Positions 50,724-60,034 of a stretch of DNA of 64,000 nucleotides are shown one piece after another (within the stretch, counting starts at the first letter, position 1; every line of letters begins with the position of its first letter). The position numbers and the translations under genes were made by a program. The notes under the pieces were generated by a model that saw only the letters and a list, made by a program, of their open reading frames with translations, was not told the DNA's origin and ran no database searches. Source of the DNA: Citrobacter sp. JGM124 (GTDB lineage Bacteria > Pseudomonadota > Gammaproteobacteria > Enterobacterales > Enterobacteriaceae); assembly GCF_018257795.1 (NCBI RefSeq), contig NZ_JAERJD010000001.1, positions 124,001 to 188,000 of the forward strand, read 5' to 3'.

Positions 50724-52043
50724 ATGGCAGAGCACAATAAATCAGATAAGCATCAGCCTTCCCGACGTGATTTACTGAAAAAATTAGGGGCGTTGGGTGG
50801 AGCCCTGGCTGTGAGTGGCGGCTGCCCGATGGCTGTCGCTGCATCCAGTGCATCTGACATAACAAAAGACGTGCCTCCTTCTGTGAGTGATCGTTCTGAT
50901 GCGGAGCCTTTTTATGGCCCGCATCAGTCTGGTATTTTGACTCCACAGCAAGCCTCTATGATGCTGGTGGCATTTGATGTGTTGGCCAATGATAAAGCTG
51001 AACTGGAACGGCTGTTCCGCTTGCTTACAGCGCGTTTTGCCTTTCTGACGAAAGGCGGCGCCATACCGGACACACCGAATCCCAGGTTACCGCCCATGGA
51101 CTCTGGTATTCTGGGAGAGGTTATTTATCCCGATAATCTGACGTTGACACTTTCTGTTGGCAGTTCTTTATTTGATAAGCGCTTCAATCTGGAGGGGGTA
51201 ATCCCTGCTGCGCTACAGAAAATGACACGTTTCCCTAACGATGCACTGGATGCCAGTCTGTGCCATGGGGATATTCTGATTCAAATCTGTGCCAATACGG
51301 GTGATACCGTGATTCATGCGTTGCGGGATATCATCAAGCATACGCCGGATTTACTGAGTGTACGCTGGCGGCGAGAGGGGTTCATTTCTGCTCATGCAGC
51401 GCAAAGTCGTGGCAAAGAAACGCCGATAAATTTATTAGGTTTTAAAGACGGGACTGCGAACCCAGATAGTCAGGATAACAAACTGATGGAATCTGTGGTT
51501 TGGGTGACAGCTGACCAGCAAGAACCCGCCTGGACTGTCGGTGGCAGTTACCAAGCGGTACGTATTATTCAGTTCCGGGTAGAGTCCTGGGATCGAACGC
51601 CGCTACAAGAACAGCAGACCATCTTTGGACGAGATAAGTACAGTGGGGCTCCTCTTGGAATGATGCAGGAACATGATGTGCCTGATTATCAAGCCGATCC
51701 TGATGGTGATATCATTGCTCTTGATTCTCATATCCGGTTGGCGAATCCCCGAACTCCAGAAACGCAATCAAACTTGATGATTCGTAGAGGGTACAGTTAT
51801 TCATTGGGCGCGACAAAATCAGGGCAGCTTGATATGGGACTGCTTTTCGTCTGTTATCAGCATGATCTCTATCGTGGTTTTATCACGGTACAAGAACGGC
51901 TTAATGGAGAAGCCCTGGAAGAGTATATCAAGCCAATAGGGGGAGGATATTTCTTCGCACTGCCGGGGGTTATCAATAGTCATCACTATTTGGGGCAGAG
52001 TTTGATGGAGGCCACTCCCAACGTTGCCAAGAATAAGGGTTAA
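50724..52043 (+). CDS. efeB: Tat-exported dye-decolorising peroxidase EfeB
   Basis: 439 residues. Twin-arginine signal [14 protein letters not shown] at 13-26, cleavage after AVAA. DyP haem peroxidase fold with GFKDGTANP (distal Asp and Arg loop) near 235, and a proximal His in the second half. Third component of EfeUOB; oxidises ferrous iron or takes iron from haem. Three bases after efeO. Confidence 0.95.
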   Translation: MAEHNKSDKHQPSRRDLLKKLGALGGALAVSGGCPMAVAASSASDITKDVPPSVSDRSDAEPFYGPHQSGILTPQQASMMLVAFDVLANDKAELERLFRLLTARFAFLTKGGAIPDTPNPRLPPMDSGILGEVIYPDNLTLTLSVGSSLFDKRFNLEGVIPAALQKMTRFPNDALDASLCHGDILIQICANTGDTVIHALRDIIKHTPDLLSVRWRREGFISAHAAQSRGKETPINLLGFKDGTANPDSQDNKLMESVVWVTADQQEPAWTVGGSYQAVRIIQFRVESWDRTPLQEQQTIFGRDKYSGAPLGMMQEHDVPDYQADPDGDIIALDSHIRLANPRTPETQSNLMIRRGYSYSLGATKSGQLDMGLLFVCYQHDLYRGFITVQERLNGEALEEYIKPIGGGYFFALPGVINSHHYLGQSLMEATPNVAKNKG

Positions 52044-52074
52044 ATAGATTAAAATTTTTTACTGACTCATTTCG

Positions 52075-52092
52075 CTGTTATACCACTGTAAT
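52075..52092 (+). promoter_or_regulatory. Pho-box-like site before phoH
   Basis: CTGTTAT-ACCA-CTGTAAT: two 7-base direct repeats with a 4-base spacer, each one base off CTGTCAT. This is the PhoB half-site layout. PhoB control of phoH is established for E. coli. It is 143 bases before the first in-frame ATG of the phoH frame. Confidence 0.6.
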
Positions 52093-52234
52093 AAATATAT
52101 GGCATAACTCAAATAGTCTCAGCATATTGTTAATATAACGTTAACTTTATATTGCGATCTATATGGGTTTTGCTGTAATTAATACAGTGAGAGGCAGTTT
52201 CAGGCTGCAGTCATTCATCACCAGGGAGTAATGT

Positions 52235-53305
52235 ATGATAGCGTCGCGTACCGTACAGCTAAGAAGACACTCTACTCGTACTGCGCAGTACGGGCACCAC
52301 TCCTCTGGTTTTATTACCTTCACCCTGATATACCCTCTGGCAGTATCAACCCAGCGTCATGCAGGTGCATTAAGCCGCCGCTATCTGGCGACCTCTTATG
52401 TATCTTCCAGTCAGGCAATTAATGGCTTACAAGGAAGCCAAACCTCATCCGTTAGTGACCACTATCGCACTTGCATAGACAGTGCGGGAAATGAAACCAA
52501 CAGTAAGGTGCCATCCATGGGAAGACAGAAAGCTGTGATCAAAGCTCGTCGTGAAGCGAAACGTGTTCTGAGACGAGATTCACGTAGCCACCGGCAGCGT
52601 GAAGAGGAATCGGTCACTGCGCTTGTGCAAATGAGCGGGGTAGAATCTATCGGTATGGCAAGAGATACCCGAGATCATTCACCTATTGAAGCACGTAATG
52701 AAGCTCAGGCACACTATCTCAATGCGATTGAGACTAAACAGCTGATTTTTGCCACCGGTGAAGCCGGTTGCGGTAAAACCTTTATCAGCGCTGCGAAAGC
52801 AGCAGAAGCCCTTATCCTTAAAGATGTTGAAAGAATCATCGTGACTCGCCCGGTACTACAGGCTGATGAAGATCTTGGTTTTCTCCCCGGTGATATTTCT
52901 GAGAAGTTCGCCCCCTATTTTCGCCCCGTCTATGACATTCTGGTTAGGCGTTTAGGCTCTTCCTTTATGCAATATTGCTTACGTCCTGAAATAGGTAAAG
53001 TTGAAATAGCGCCTTTTGCTTATATGCGTGGTCGAACGTTTGAAAATGCAGTGGTTATTCTGGATGAGGCACAGAATGTGACTGCGGCGCAGATGAAAAT
53101 GTTTCTGACACGTCTGGGTGAAAATGTGACGGTGATTGTGAATGGTGATATCACTCAATGTGACTTGCCACGAGGGGTACCATCAGGACTCGGTGATGCA
53201 CTGGCACGTTTTCAGGAAGATGAAATGGTTGGTGTTGTACGGTTTACTAAACAAGATTGTGTACGCTCGGCCCTGTGCCAGCGGGCACTGAATGCTTATG
53301 ATTAG
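52235..53305 (+). CDS. phoH: PhoH-family ATPase, with a 93-residue N-terminal extension
   Basis: Core of 263 residues from ATG 52517 (MGRQKAVIKARREAKRVLRRD): Walker A GEAGCGKTF near 145 of the full frame, Walker B VVILDEAQN, and ITQCDLPRG. The frame opens at 52235 with GGGAG 7 bases upstream and adds 93 residues that are basic, with one moderately hydrophobic run (FITFTLIYPLAV). E. coli PhoH is also annotated long (354). Both starts are possible. Cytosolic ATPase of the PhoH/NTPase-RNase-linked family, phosphate-starvation induced; exact role unknown. Confidence 0.93.
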   Translation: MIASRTVQLRRHSTRTAQYGHHSSGFITFTLIYPLAVSTQRHAGALSRRYLATSYVSSSQAINGLQGSQTSSVSDHYRTCIDSAGNETNSKVPSMGRQKAVIKARREAKRVLRRDSRSHRQREEESVTALVQMSGVESIGMARDTRDHSPIEARNEAQAHYLNAIETKQLIFATGEAGCGKTFISAAKAAEALILKDVERIIVTRPVLQADEDLGFLPGDISEKFAPYFRPVYDILVRRLGSSFMQYCLRPEIGKVEIAPFAYMRGRTFENAVVILDEAQNVTAAQMKMFLTRLGENVTVIVNGDITQCDLPRGVPSGLGDALARFQEDEMVGVVRFTKQDCVRSALCQRALNAYD

Positions 53306-53360
53306 CGCTGGATATCAAAGGCAAAGATGTTTGTCAGAATTGACGTTTTGATAAACAAAA

Positions 53361-53387
53361 AAGCCTGAACGTAAGTTCAGGCTTTTT
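53361..53387. terminator. Bidirectional terminator, phoH / tRNA-Ser 1
   Basis: AGCCTGAAC (53362-53370) with GTTCAGGCT (53374-53382), A run before, T run after. Ends phoH on plus and the tRNA on minus. Confidence 0.88.
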
Positions 53388-53396
53388 CATTAAATA

Positions 53397-53484
53397 TGGC
53401 GGTGAGGGGGGGATTCGAACCCCCGATACGTTGCCGTATACACACTTTCCAGGCGTGCTCCTTCAGCCACTCGGACACCTCACC
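53397..53484 (-). tRNA. tRNA-Ser (anticodon GGA), copy 1
   Basis: 88 bases with encoded CCA, including the long variable arm of class II (TATACGGCAACGTAT part). Anticodon loop CTGGAAA gives GGA. Type of E. coli serX/serW, which sits by ghrA in E. coli too. Confidence 0.95.
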
Positions 53485-53701
53485 ATATTGTTGTCAGCCT
53501 ACTGGGCTAACGGGGCGCTACTATAGGGAGTCAGCACGTTTCGGTCAAGCGTATTTTAACTGCCAGTGACTGTTCGGTTAAGGGATAACCGATTCAGGAT
53601 TCGACAAAAGGCAGGTAAGAGGGATAAGTTCAGGCTGTTGTCGAGAATAACCGCAGCAGGTGACCCGAAAGAGGGGGCGGTATACAGGATGCTTAAAATA
53701 A

Positions 53702-53731
53702 AAAAGCCTGAACAAGAGTCCAGGCTTTTTT
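53702..53731 (-). terminator. Terminator of tRNA-Ser 2
   Basis: AAAAAGCCTG with CAGGCTTTTTT (arms 53702-53710 and 53721-53731). Nearly the same sequence as the hairpin at 53361, part of the same duplicated unit. Confidence 0.82.
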
Positions 53732-53739
53732 ACTAAATA

Positions 53740-53827
53740 TGGCGGTGAGGGGGGGATTCGAACCCCCGATACGTTGCCGTATACACACTTTCCAGGCGTG
53801 CTCCTTCAGCCACTCGGACACCTCACC
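53740..53827 (-). tRNA. tRNA-Ser (anticodon GGA), copy 2
   Basis: Identical 88-base copy of the tRNA at 53397, 343 bases away, same strand, each with its own terminator. A tandem duplication. Confidence 0.95.
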
Positions 53828-54029
53828 ATATTGTCAGTTCCACATGAGTGAAACCGCGGTTAATTTAGGGGAAAAGTAGCAGTTACGTCAATGCTAATTT
53901 CATGTTTTTATGTTTGTTTAGTCAAACTTCGTCCAGTTTGCTTCTTTAATCATCATTACCAGTCAGTTTTGTCATATCATCAGTTATCTCATACCTGATA
54001 ACGCAAATATGGCACTAACAGGAGTTGCA

Positions 54030-54971
54030 ATGGATATTATTTTTTATCATCCCAAAGCCAATGTAGATTCGTGGTTACAAAAACTGAAACAAGCGCTTCC
54101 CCTGGCGCGAATTCGTCAATGGACTGAGGGCGATAATCACCGAGCTGATTATGCTTTAGTCTGGAACCCTCCAGTTGAGGTGCTAAGACAACGTGAGGCG
54201 CTGAAAGCCGTATTTGTGTTGGGGGCTGGGGTTGATGGAATTCTCGATAAATTAAAACAATGCCCTGACATGCTGGCAAAGGACGTCGCGTTATATCGTC
54301 TTGAAGATACGGGTATGGCTCAACAGATGCAGGAGTATGCAGTAAGCCAGGTATTACACTGGTTCCGTCGATTTGACGATTATCAGATGCAGAAAATAGC
54401 CGGACAATGGCAACCGCTACCTGAATATTCCCACCAGGAATTCACCATTGGTGTTATGGGGGCCGGTGTGCTTGGGAAAAAGGTCGCTGAAAGTCTAACG
54501 ATATGGGGTTTTCCTGTACGCAGCTGGAGCCGCAGCAAGAAAGCGTTCCAAGGGATAACAAGCTATGCAGGTGATGACCAGCTGGCAGCATTCCTTGCTG
54601 ATACACGTGTATTGATTAACCTTCTTCCTAATACGCCTGAAACAAAAGGTATTCTTAATAAAGAACGGCTAAATCAATTAGCTGAGGGTGCTTATGTACT
54701 TAACCTGGCCCGGGGAGCGCATCTTATTGAAAGTGACTTACTGGCGGCATTAACCAGCGGTAAGATCAAAGCAGCCATGCTTGATGTCTTTGCGACAGAG
54801 CCTCTTCCTGCTGACAGTCCACTGTGGGGACATCCGCGTATAGCCATAACACCACATATTGCGGCGATGACGCATCCATCAGAAGCCATAGCCTTTATTG
54901 TAGAGACAATAAGTATTATTGAGCAGGGGAAAGAGGCTGGCGGAAAAGTTTCTATAATCCGGGGATATTAG
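54030..54971 (+). CDS. ghrA: Glyoxylate/hydroxypyruvate reductase A
   Basis: 313 residues (E. coli 312) from ATG 54030; MDIIFYHP is the conserved start, and GGAG lies 9 bases upstream. D-isomer 2-hydroxyacid dehydrogenase: Rossmann [10 protein letters not shown] near 150; Arg in LNLARGAH, Glu in ATEPLP, His in [11 protein letters not shown] form the catalytic set. Reduces glyoxylate and hydroxypyruvate with NADPH. Confidence 0.95.
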   Translation: MDIIFYHPKANVDSWLQKLKQALPLARIRQWTEGDNHRADYALVWNPPVEVLRQREALKAVFVLGAGVDGILDKLKQCPDMLAKDVALYRLEDTGMAQQMQEYAVSQVLHWFRRFDDYQMQKIAGQWQPLPEYSHQEFTIGVMGAGVLGKKVAESLTIWGFPVRSWSRSKKAFQGITSYAGDDQLAAFLADTRVLINLLPNTPETKGILNKERLNQLAEGAYVLNLARGAHLIESDLLAALTSGKIKAAMLDVFATEPLPADSPLWGHPRIAITPHIAAMTHPSEAIAFIVETISIIEQGKEAGGKVSIIRGY

Positions 54972-55048
54972 GGTATTCGATAAAGGGAATGCTGGACGCA
55001 TCTTTGTCATCAATAACTGGTACTTTTATTAAAAAAGAGGAGAAATAT

Positions 55049-55786
55049 ATGTATCCCGTTGATCTACATATGCACACTGTAGCCAGTACCCATGCCTACA
55101 GCACATTGCATGATTATGTCACTATGGCACAAAACAAAGGCATTAAACTATTTGCTATTACTGATCATGGCCCGGATATGGCCGATGCGCCACATTACTG
55201 GCATTTTGTGAACATGCGAATTTGGCCTCGAATTATCAATGGGGTCGGTATTTTACGTGGTATTGAAGCGAATATAAAAAATACTGCCGGGGAGATTGAC
55301 TGCACTGGTCCGATGCTGGATTCACTGGACTTAATCCTTGCCGGCTTTCATGAGCCCGTTTTCCCGCCACAAAATAAGGCAATGCATACTGAGGCGATGA
55401 TAGCCACTATGGCTCGGGGTGATATTCACATCATCAGCCATCCCGGAAATCCTAAGTATGAAGTAGATATTCCAGCTGTTGCCGCCGCAGCAGCTAACTA
55501 TAATGTGGCGCTTGAACTAAATAACTCTTCATTTACACATTCACGAAAAGGCAGCGGGCCTAATTGCCGCTTAATTGCTGAAGCCGTACGTGATGCTGGT
55601 GGCTGGTTAGCGTTGGGCTCTGACTCCCATACAGCCTTCACGCTAGGTGATTTTGATGAATGCCGGAAGATAATTAGCGAGGTTGAATTCCCGGAGGAAC
55701 GTATCCTGAATGTAACGCCTCAACGGATGTTAAGTTTCCTCACAGCACATGGAATGAAGCCTGTGATAGAATTCGCCTCATTATAA
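55049..55786 (+). CDS. ycdX: PHP-domain phosphatase YcdX
   Basis: 245 residues, as E. coli, from ATG 55049 (GAGGAG upstream). Metal-binding PHP motifs: HMHT near 8, DHG, SHPGNP, and SDSH near the C-terminus, for a trinuclear zinc site. In E. coli it is linked to swarming with YcdY, which stimulates its activity. Followed by ycdY after 25 bases. Confidence 0.94.
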   Translation: MYPVDLHMHTVASTHAYSTLHDYVTMAQNKGIKLFAITDHGPDMADAPHYWHFVNMRIWPRIINGVGILRGIEANIKNTAGEIDCTGPMLDSLDLILAGFHEPVFPPQNKAMHTEAMIATMARGDIHIISHPGNPKYEVDIPAVAAAAANYNVALELNNSSFTHSRKGSGPNCRLIAEAVRDAGGWLALGSDSHTAFTLGDFDECRKIISEVEFPEERILNVTPQRMLSFLTAHGMKPVIEFASL

Positions 55787-55811
55787 ACATATCCATTATG
55801 GAACGTCTGTC

Positions 55812-56372
55812 ATGAACGAATTTTCAGTCATTTGTCGTATTTTAGGTTCATTGTTTTATCGCCAGCCACAAGATCCATTGCTGGGCCCCCTGTTTACTGT
55901 TATCAGGGAAGGAAAGCTCGCGTCCAGCTGGCCTTTAGAACAAGAGGATTTGATTGTTCGTTTACAAGAAAATGCAGAGCCATCCATTCTGGAAGCCGAT
56001 TATCATGCCTTATTTATTGGCAATGAGTGTCATGTATCCCTCTATCGGTCAGCCTGGCAGGCTGACAGTAATGAACAAGATATTCGTCAGTTTCTTGAAC
56101 AGCGCGGTATGCCTCTCTCTGATGCACCTGCAGATAGTTTTGGTGGACTGTTACTGGCAGCATCATGGTTAGAAGATCAGTCCAGTGAAGATGAATCAGA
56201 AGCTCAGATAGCTTTATTTGATCATTATATATTACCCTGGGCGGGCAGTTTTCTCGGTAAGGTTGAAGCCTGCTCAACAACGACTTTTTATCGGACATTG
56301 GCAATAATTACACGTGAAGCAATTCAAGCCATGCGAGATGAGTTGCAGGAAACAGAAGATAACATGGTGTGA
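55812..56372 (+). CDS. ycdY: TorD/NarJ-family chaperone YcdY
   Basis: 186 residues (E. coli 184). All-helical Tat-substrate/molybdoenzyme chaperone fold; YHALFIGNECHVSLYRSAW is the conserved centre. In E. coli it acts on YcdX zinc loading rather than a molybdoenzyme. Operon ghrA-ycdXYZ arrangement as in E. coli. Confidence 0.92.
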   Translation: MNEFSVICRILGSLFYRQPQDPLLGPLFTVIREGKLASSWPLEQEDLIVRLQENAEPSILEADYHALFIGNECHVSLYRSAWQADSNEQDIRQFLEQRGMPLSDAPADSFGGLLLAASWLEDQSSEDESEAQIALFDHYILPWAGSFLGKVEACSTTTFYRTLAIITREAIQAMRDELQETEDNMV

Positions 56373-56466
56373 TGCAAATCACATAATTGATGTAAAGATA
56401 ATTATTAATTTCATAAATCATGTTGGGAGATGACACTTACGAAGTGACGACTGCTATTATTCTCAA

Positions 56467-56943
56467 ATGAATATGAAAACACTTCTTTCACTTGCATTAA
56501 CAACCGGTATTTTGTCCGGTTTATGGGGCTGGGCTGCTGATTGCTTTGGCCTGCTAAACTGGGCAGGGTTTCTTGGATGTACGGCATACTTTGCCTGTCC
56601 TCAGGACAGGTTTAAGGGACTATTTATTTCACTGTTTACCCTATGTAGCGGGGTTCTGTGGGCGCTGATTATTATCCATGGCAGCTCTCTTGTCCCTCAT
56701 CTGGATGTGGTTAACTACATCCTGACTGCTGTTGTTGCCTTTCTTATGTGTATCCAGGCCCGCCATACATTGCTTTCTTTCGTACCTGGAACGTTCATTG
56801 GAGCTTGTGCTGTATTTGCTAATCAGGGGCAGTGGCAGCTTGTTCTGGCTTCCTTATTACCCGGGCTACTCTTCGGTTTTGCAATGAAAAATGGTGGGTT
56901 ATGGCTTGCTGCGCAGGGAGTTAAACATAAAAATAGTCAATGA
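56467..56943 (+). CDS. ycdZ: DUF1097 membrane protein YcdZ
   Basis: 158 residues (E. coli 163), four or five membrane segments; FLGCTAYFACPQDRFKGL and FVPGTFIGACAVFA are family features. Function unknown. It is the last core gene before the type III island; in E. coli the csg curli genes come next on this side. Confidence 0.9.
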   Translation: MNMKTLLSLALTTGILSGLWGWAADCFGLLNWAGFLGCTAYFACPQDRFKGLFISLFTLCSGVLWALIIIHGSSLVPHLDVVNYILTAVVAFLMCIQARHTLLSFVPGTFIGACAVFANQGQWQLVLASLLPGLLFGFAMKNGGLWLAAQGVKHKNSQ

Positions 56944-57592
56944 GGATGACAAACAGCAACAAGAATGTGATATAACCGCTTAGAGGGAATAGATCGCTTG
57001 CCTGGCAGTATACTAACGAATAGTTAATGCTCATATAATTATTAAGTGAATCATTGTTTTTTGATATATAGAGAGATTTTTTTTACATACTATACACCAG
57101 AAATTAAACGATCCCTTTATTATAGCTCATGCTATTTATCACTCACTGTTAATACTTACAATAAACATATCATCTATTAATGCATACAGATAATTAACAT
57201 ATAAAGACGATTAAAACATTATTAATCTCTAGCATTTAAATAATAGACTGAGAATTGTTATTAATATCATCGTGCATTCACGGATTACATCGCCATTTTA
57301 CATGGGGAGCTATCCTAATAGAGCTAAATAAAGCATAAAAAACTTTAACATACAATCAACATATATTGGGGTGATAATGTTAAACATATGATAATCTCAG
57401 AGCAATGTTAAAATAATTATAGCTAACGATATAGTTTGTACGACATTATTAATTCACCATATTTATGGTATTATAAATAGGGTCGTCATGGAAAGCACGA
57501 TCTTAAAGGAACACATTGTTGCTGTTAAAGTCTCACACCTAAACGACGACAATGGTGAGTTCATTCATTAAATATCTGATGGATCTGATAAA
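56944..57592. other. AT-rich left border of the type III island
   Basis: About 650 bases, visibly AT-rich, mostly non-coding. A 27-codon ORF (57488-57571) lies just before the regulator gene (see separate entry). No tRNA or direct repeat marks the junction with ycdZ. Confidence 0.5.
57488..57571 (+). CDS. Possible 27-codon leader ORF before the regulator
   Basis: ATG at 57488 to TAA at 57571, ending 21 bases before the regulator ATG. Peptide MESTILKEHIVAVKVSHLND plus seven residues. TATTATAAAT just upstream could be a -10 box or part of the leader. No strong ribosome site. Low confidence that it is translated. Confidence 0.25.
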   Translation: MESTILKEHIVAVKVSHLNDDNGEFIH

Positions 57593-58363
57593 ATGAATAC
57601 TAATGAAATGAATGCTGGAAATATTTTTATTCTTAATTTTACATTCAATCATAAACTGCGGATCTTGCAGCAGGCTGAACAGGTTATACAACTAAGAAAG
57701 AAAGAAGCCGATGTTCTGGCACTTCTTTGTGAGAAACACCCTAACCCAGTATCCCAGAATGATTTCCTTATAAATGTATGGGGAGGGGGGTATGTTACAT
57801 CGCAGAGTATAGCACAAGTAATAAGGTCACTCAGACTCAGCCTGGGTGATGAAAAGAAAAGTACAATATCCACGATACCAAAGCTTGGCTACAAATTGAC
57901 CACAGCACCCGTTTATGAAGATGTACAGTCAGTTAAATTTCAGCATGATGATATGATTAAAGTACGACATGTCCATGATGACTTTTCTTATGCTGATCAG
58001 AAATCAGTGATTAATACGGTGCCGGCATCTACTTCAATATCTATTGTTCCATATATGCAAATGAAGAAAAATTTTTTTTCAATCAGGAAATTAATTTTTT
58101 CAAGTGTCATCATTATTTTTGGAAGCCTTGCCTGTGTCACATTAAGTGCCAGAAATATATCAGTCGATAATATGGAAGGTTTAGAGCAGTTTGAACAAAT
58201 AGCACAGGACGAACATCCCATTATTGATGACAGACGAAAAAATATGATAGAGTATATTAATGGGTATTTAAATAACTGCAGTATATCTAATGATAAGGTT
58301 ATTAAATTCCTGAAGAATAAGAGTATATATGATTGTTTTTTACTGGATGACATTAAAAAATAA
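57593..58363 (+). CDS. ToxR-like membrane-bound transcription regulator
   Basis: 256 residues. Residues 10-105 are an OmpR/ToxR-type winged helix: RKKEADVLALLCEKHPNPVSQNDFLINVW, VTSQSIAQVIRSLRLSLGD, TIPKLGYKL. A linker follows, then one membrane segment at about 166-186 and a short periplasmic part of about 70 residues with two Cys (229 and 248) that could form a disulfide. That is the plan of ToxR, CadC, VtrA and PsaE. HilA of Salmonella has the same DNA-binding type but a cytosolic C-terminal part, so this is not HilA. Convergent to the IagB-like gene and next to the sct operon; it is the best candidate regulator of the island. Confidence 0.82.
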   Translation: MNTNEMNAGNIFILNFTFNHKLRILQQAEQVIQLRKKEADVLALLCEKHPNPVSQNDFLINVWGGGYVTSQSIAQVIRSLRLSLGDEKKSTISTIPKLGYKLTTAPVYEDVQSVKFQHDDMIKVRHVHDDFSYADQKSVINTVPASTSISIVPYMQMKKNFFSIRKLIFSSVIIIFGSLACVTLSARNISVDNMEGLEQFEQIAQDEHPIIDDRRKNMIEYINGYLNNCSISNDKVIKFLKNKSIYDCFLLDDIKK

Positions 58364-58445
58364 TTTTTTTCTGAATAAGACACAGTGCAGGCGGGAAGTA
58401 GCTTGCACTGTGATTTAAATCCTGACTGGGTTATTAATAATAAAA

Positions 58446-58949
58446 TTAACGACAGTGAAATTTCTCACGAATCCCTGTTTTATAAGGGATTTGAATATCA
58501 TTGATAATTTTATTATTGTTAACGATTATTTCGATAAGACCCGATATATATCTGTCACGAAACATTGGGGTTTTAGAGTGGTATCTACCAATGCCTTCCC
58601 ATGTATAGCCAGCATCTTGTATCACATTATTTAAAATCCAGGCCCCAGAAAAAACATTTGAGCAACTATTTTCTTTTAACTCCTTTTCAGATATGCCTTG
58701 TGATCTCAAATTATCAAAATGGATACTATTTATTTGCATTACTCCGATATCAATGGTTTTATTTTTATTCACACTAATCACATTTTGTCTGTTATTTGAC
58801 TCCTGCCAGATTATCGCTCTAATGATAAGTGGGTTTATTTTAAAACACTGAGCTGCTTCATGTATGCAATCATTAGTATTAGAAAACACTCCAAAAGACG
58901 TTAAAGAAAAAAACAAAGGGAGAATGATTTTTTTAATTTTAAATTTCAT
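58446..58949 (-). CDS. IagB/IpgF-type lytic transglycosylase of the type III system
   Basis: 167 residues. Signal peptide of about 23 residues (LPLFFSLTSFGVFS), then an SLT domain: catalytic Glu50 in AIIWQES, DIGVMQINS, and GRYHSKTP. Opens peptidoglycan for assembly of the injectisome. Last gene on the minus strand, separated from the rest by a hairpin with TTTT right before the start, and without a clear ribosome site. Confidence 0.88.
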   Translation of the reverse strand: MKFKIKKIILPLFFSLTSFGVFSNTNDCIHEAAQCFKINPLIIRAIIWQESNNRQNVISVNKNKTIDIGVMQINSIHFDNLRSQGISEKELKENSCSNVFSGAWILNNVIQDAGYTWEGIGRYHSKTPMFRDRYISGLIEIIVNNNKIINDIQIPYKTGIREKFHCR

Positions 58950-58953
58950 ATTT

Positions 58954-58974
58954 AAAACCCGGAGGTGGTCCGGG
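58954..58974 (-). terminator. Terminator-like hairpin between sct operon and the transglycosylase
   Basis: On the minus strand CCCGGA-CCACC-TCCGGG (58958-58974) followed by TTTT (58954-58957). It ends only eight bases before the transglycosylase start codon, so it would lie in that gene's leader. Confidence 0.55.
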
Positions 58975-58998
58975 GATATGCTGTTGTTATATCAAAAA

Positions 58999-59361
58999 TT
59001 AGATTGAATCTTTTTCTTCATTATTATTTAACAGAGATTTATAAAGCATGTTATGCATAAGCATATTTAATCCTGATAATTGAGCTGTTTTTTTATCCAG
59101 TACAGCGGTAGTGTAGTCTGCATAATCTGGATCGGTGCGTAAAATAGCATCTGAATATTGCAATGCAGAATTTAGCTGCTGCATTGTGCGAGGGGTATCT
59201 GGTGATAGTGCCTTCATTTCATTAAGTAATTCATCTAGAGTACCATCAGGTTGGACTTCTTTAATGTGTTTTAATACTAAATTATTAAAGTCATCGCTAT
59301 CATGCGCATCACTATAAGCAGTGATGGGTGATATATTACTATTATCAGAATAAATATTCAT
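58999..59361 (-). CDS. Unrecognised small protein at the OrgC/MxiL position
   Basis: 120 residues with GGAG 8 bases before the ATG. Acidic, predicted soluble; the second half is helical (AQLSGLNMLMHNMLYKSLL). No homology that I recognise to Salmonella OrgC or Shigella MxiL, but it follows sctL as those do. May be a secreted regulator of needle assembly as reported for OrgC, or a local gene. Confidence 0.55.
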   Translation of the reverse strand: MNIYSDNSNISPITAYSDAHDSDDFNNLVLKHIKEVQPDGTLDELLNEMKALSPDTPRTMQQLNSALQYSDAILRTDPDYADYTTAVLDKKTAQLSGLNMLMHNMLYKSLLNNNEEKDSI

Positions 59362-59380
59362 CTATCAGTCTCCAAATTTT

Positions 59381-60034
59381 TTACTCTTCATTTATAGCTG
59401 AGTGATCATCTGAATGTGGATTCATATTAATGATTTTTGAAATCATTTCCGGTATGAGTTCAGAGATATCCTTGTTAAAAATATAAATTTCATTATCTGC
59501 ATGAGTCATCCATTTTTGACAAACAGAGTCAATAGGAAAACGAATAGAATCCATATCATTTTGAATGGTTATATTACTGTCTTCACTAAATATATAACTT
59601 GAATAATCTATGTTATCAGGTATTTTAACTCTTTTAGGGATAATAATTCGCAGTGGTTTTTGTTGATTGCACTGAACTTGTAAATTATGAATGATACGCT
59701 CAACAATAACGGTATCATGAAATGAATTTTTAATTGAATTCATGATACTGGTTCGTAAAGCTTCGAGTCTTGCATTTTGAAGTTTTTCATAACTATTAAT
59801 AAAATGGATTAACTGTGTCATAAACATTTCAACGCCAGAAATAAATCCTTCCTTTTGGCTATTTTCTCTCAAAACAAGAGTGCGAGACTCATATTCCTTA
59901 TGCATTTTACTACAGCTAGCTAAGGTACGTTCAAGAGCTGTCGCTAATCTTTTATTACGATCTCGCTCTTTGAAATGAATAACGGAAAGATTGTGATGAT
60001 CTGGTGGCAAATCACTTATTGGAATTACGCGCAT
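59381..60034 (-). CDS. sctL: Type III secretion sorting-platform protein SctL (OrgB/MxiN type)
   Basis: 217 residues. N-terminal half strongly helical/charged (HFKERDRNKRLATALERTLASC), C-terminal part with IVERIIHNLQVQCNQQ and the FliH/OrgB-like globular end. SctL links the ATPase SctN to the SctQ pods. Length and position after sctK, with a 23-base overlap, support it. Sequence identity to known members is low, so the call depends partly on synteny. Confidence 0.75.
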   Translation of the reverse strand: MRVIPISDLPPDHHNLSVIHFKERDRNKRLATALERTLASCSKMHKEYESRTLVLRENSQKEGFISGVEMFMTQLIHFINSYEKLQNARLEALRTSIMNSIKNSFHDTVIVERIIHNLQVQCNQQKPLRIIIPKRVKIPDNIDYSSYIFSEDSNITIQNDMDSIRFPIDSVCQKWMTHADNEIYIFNKDISELIPEMISKIINMNPHSDDHSAINEE

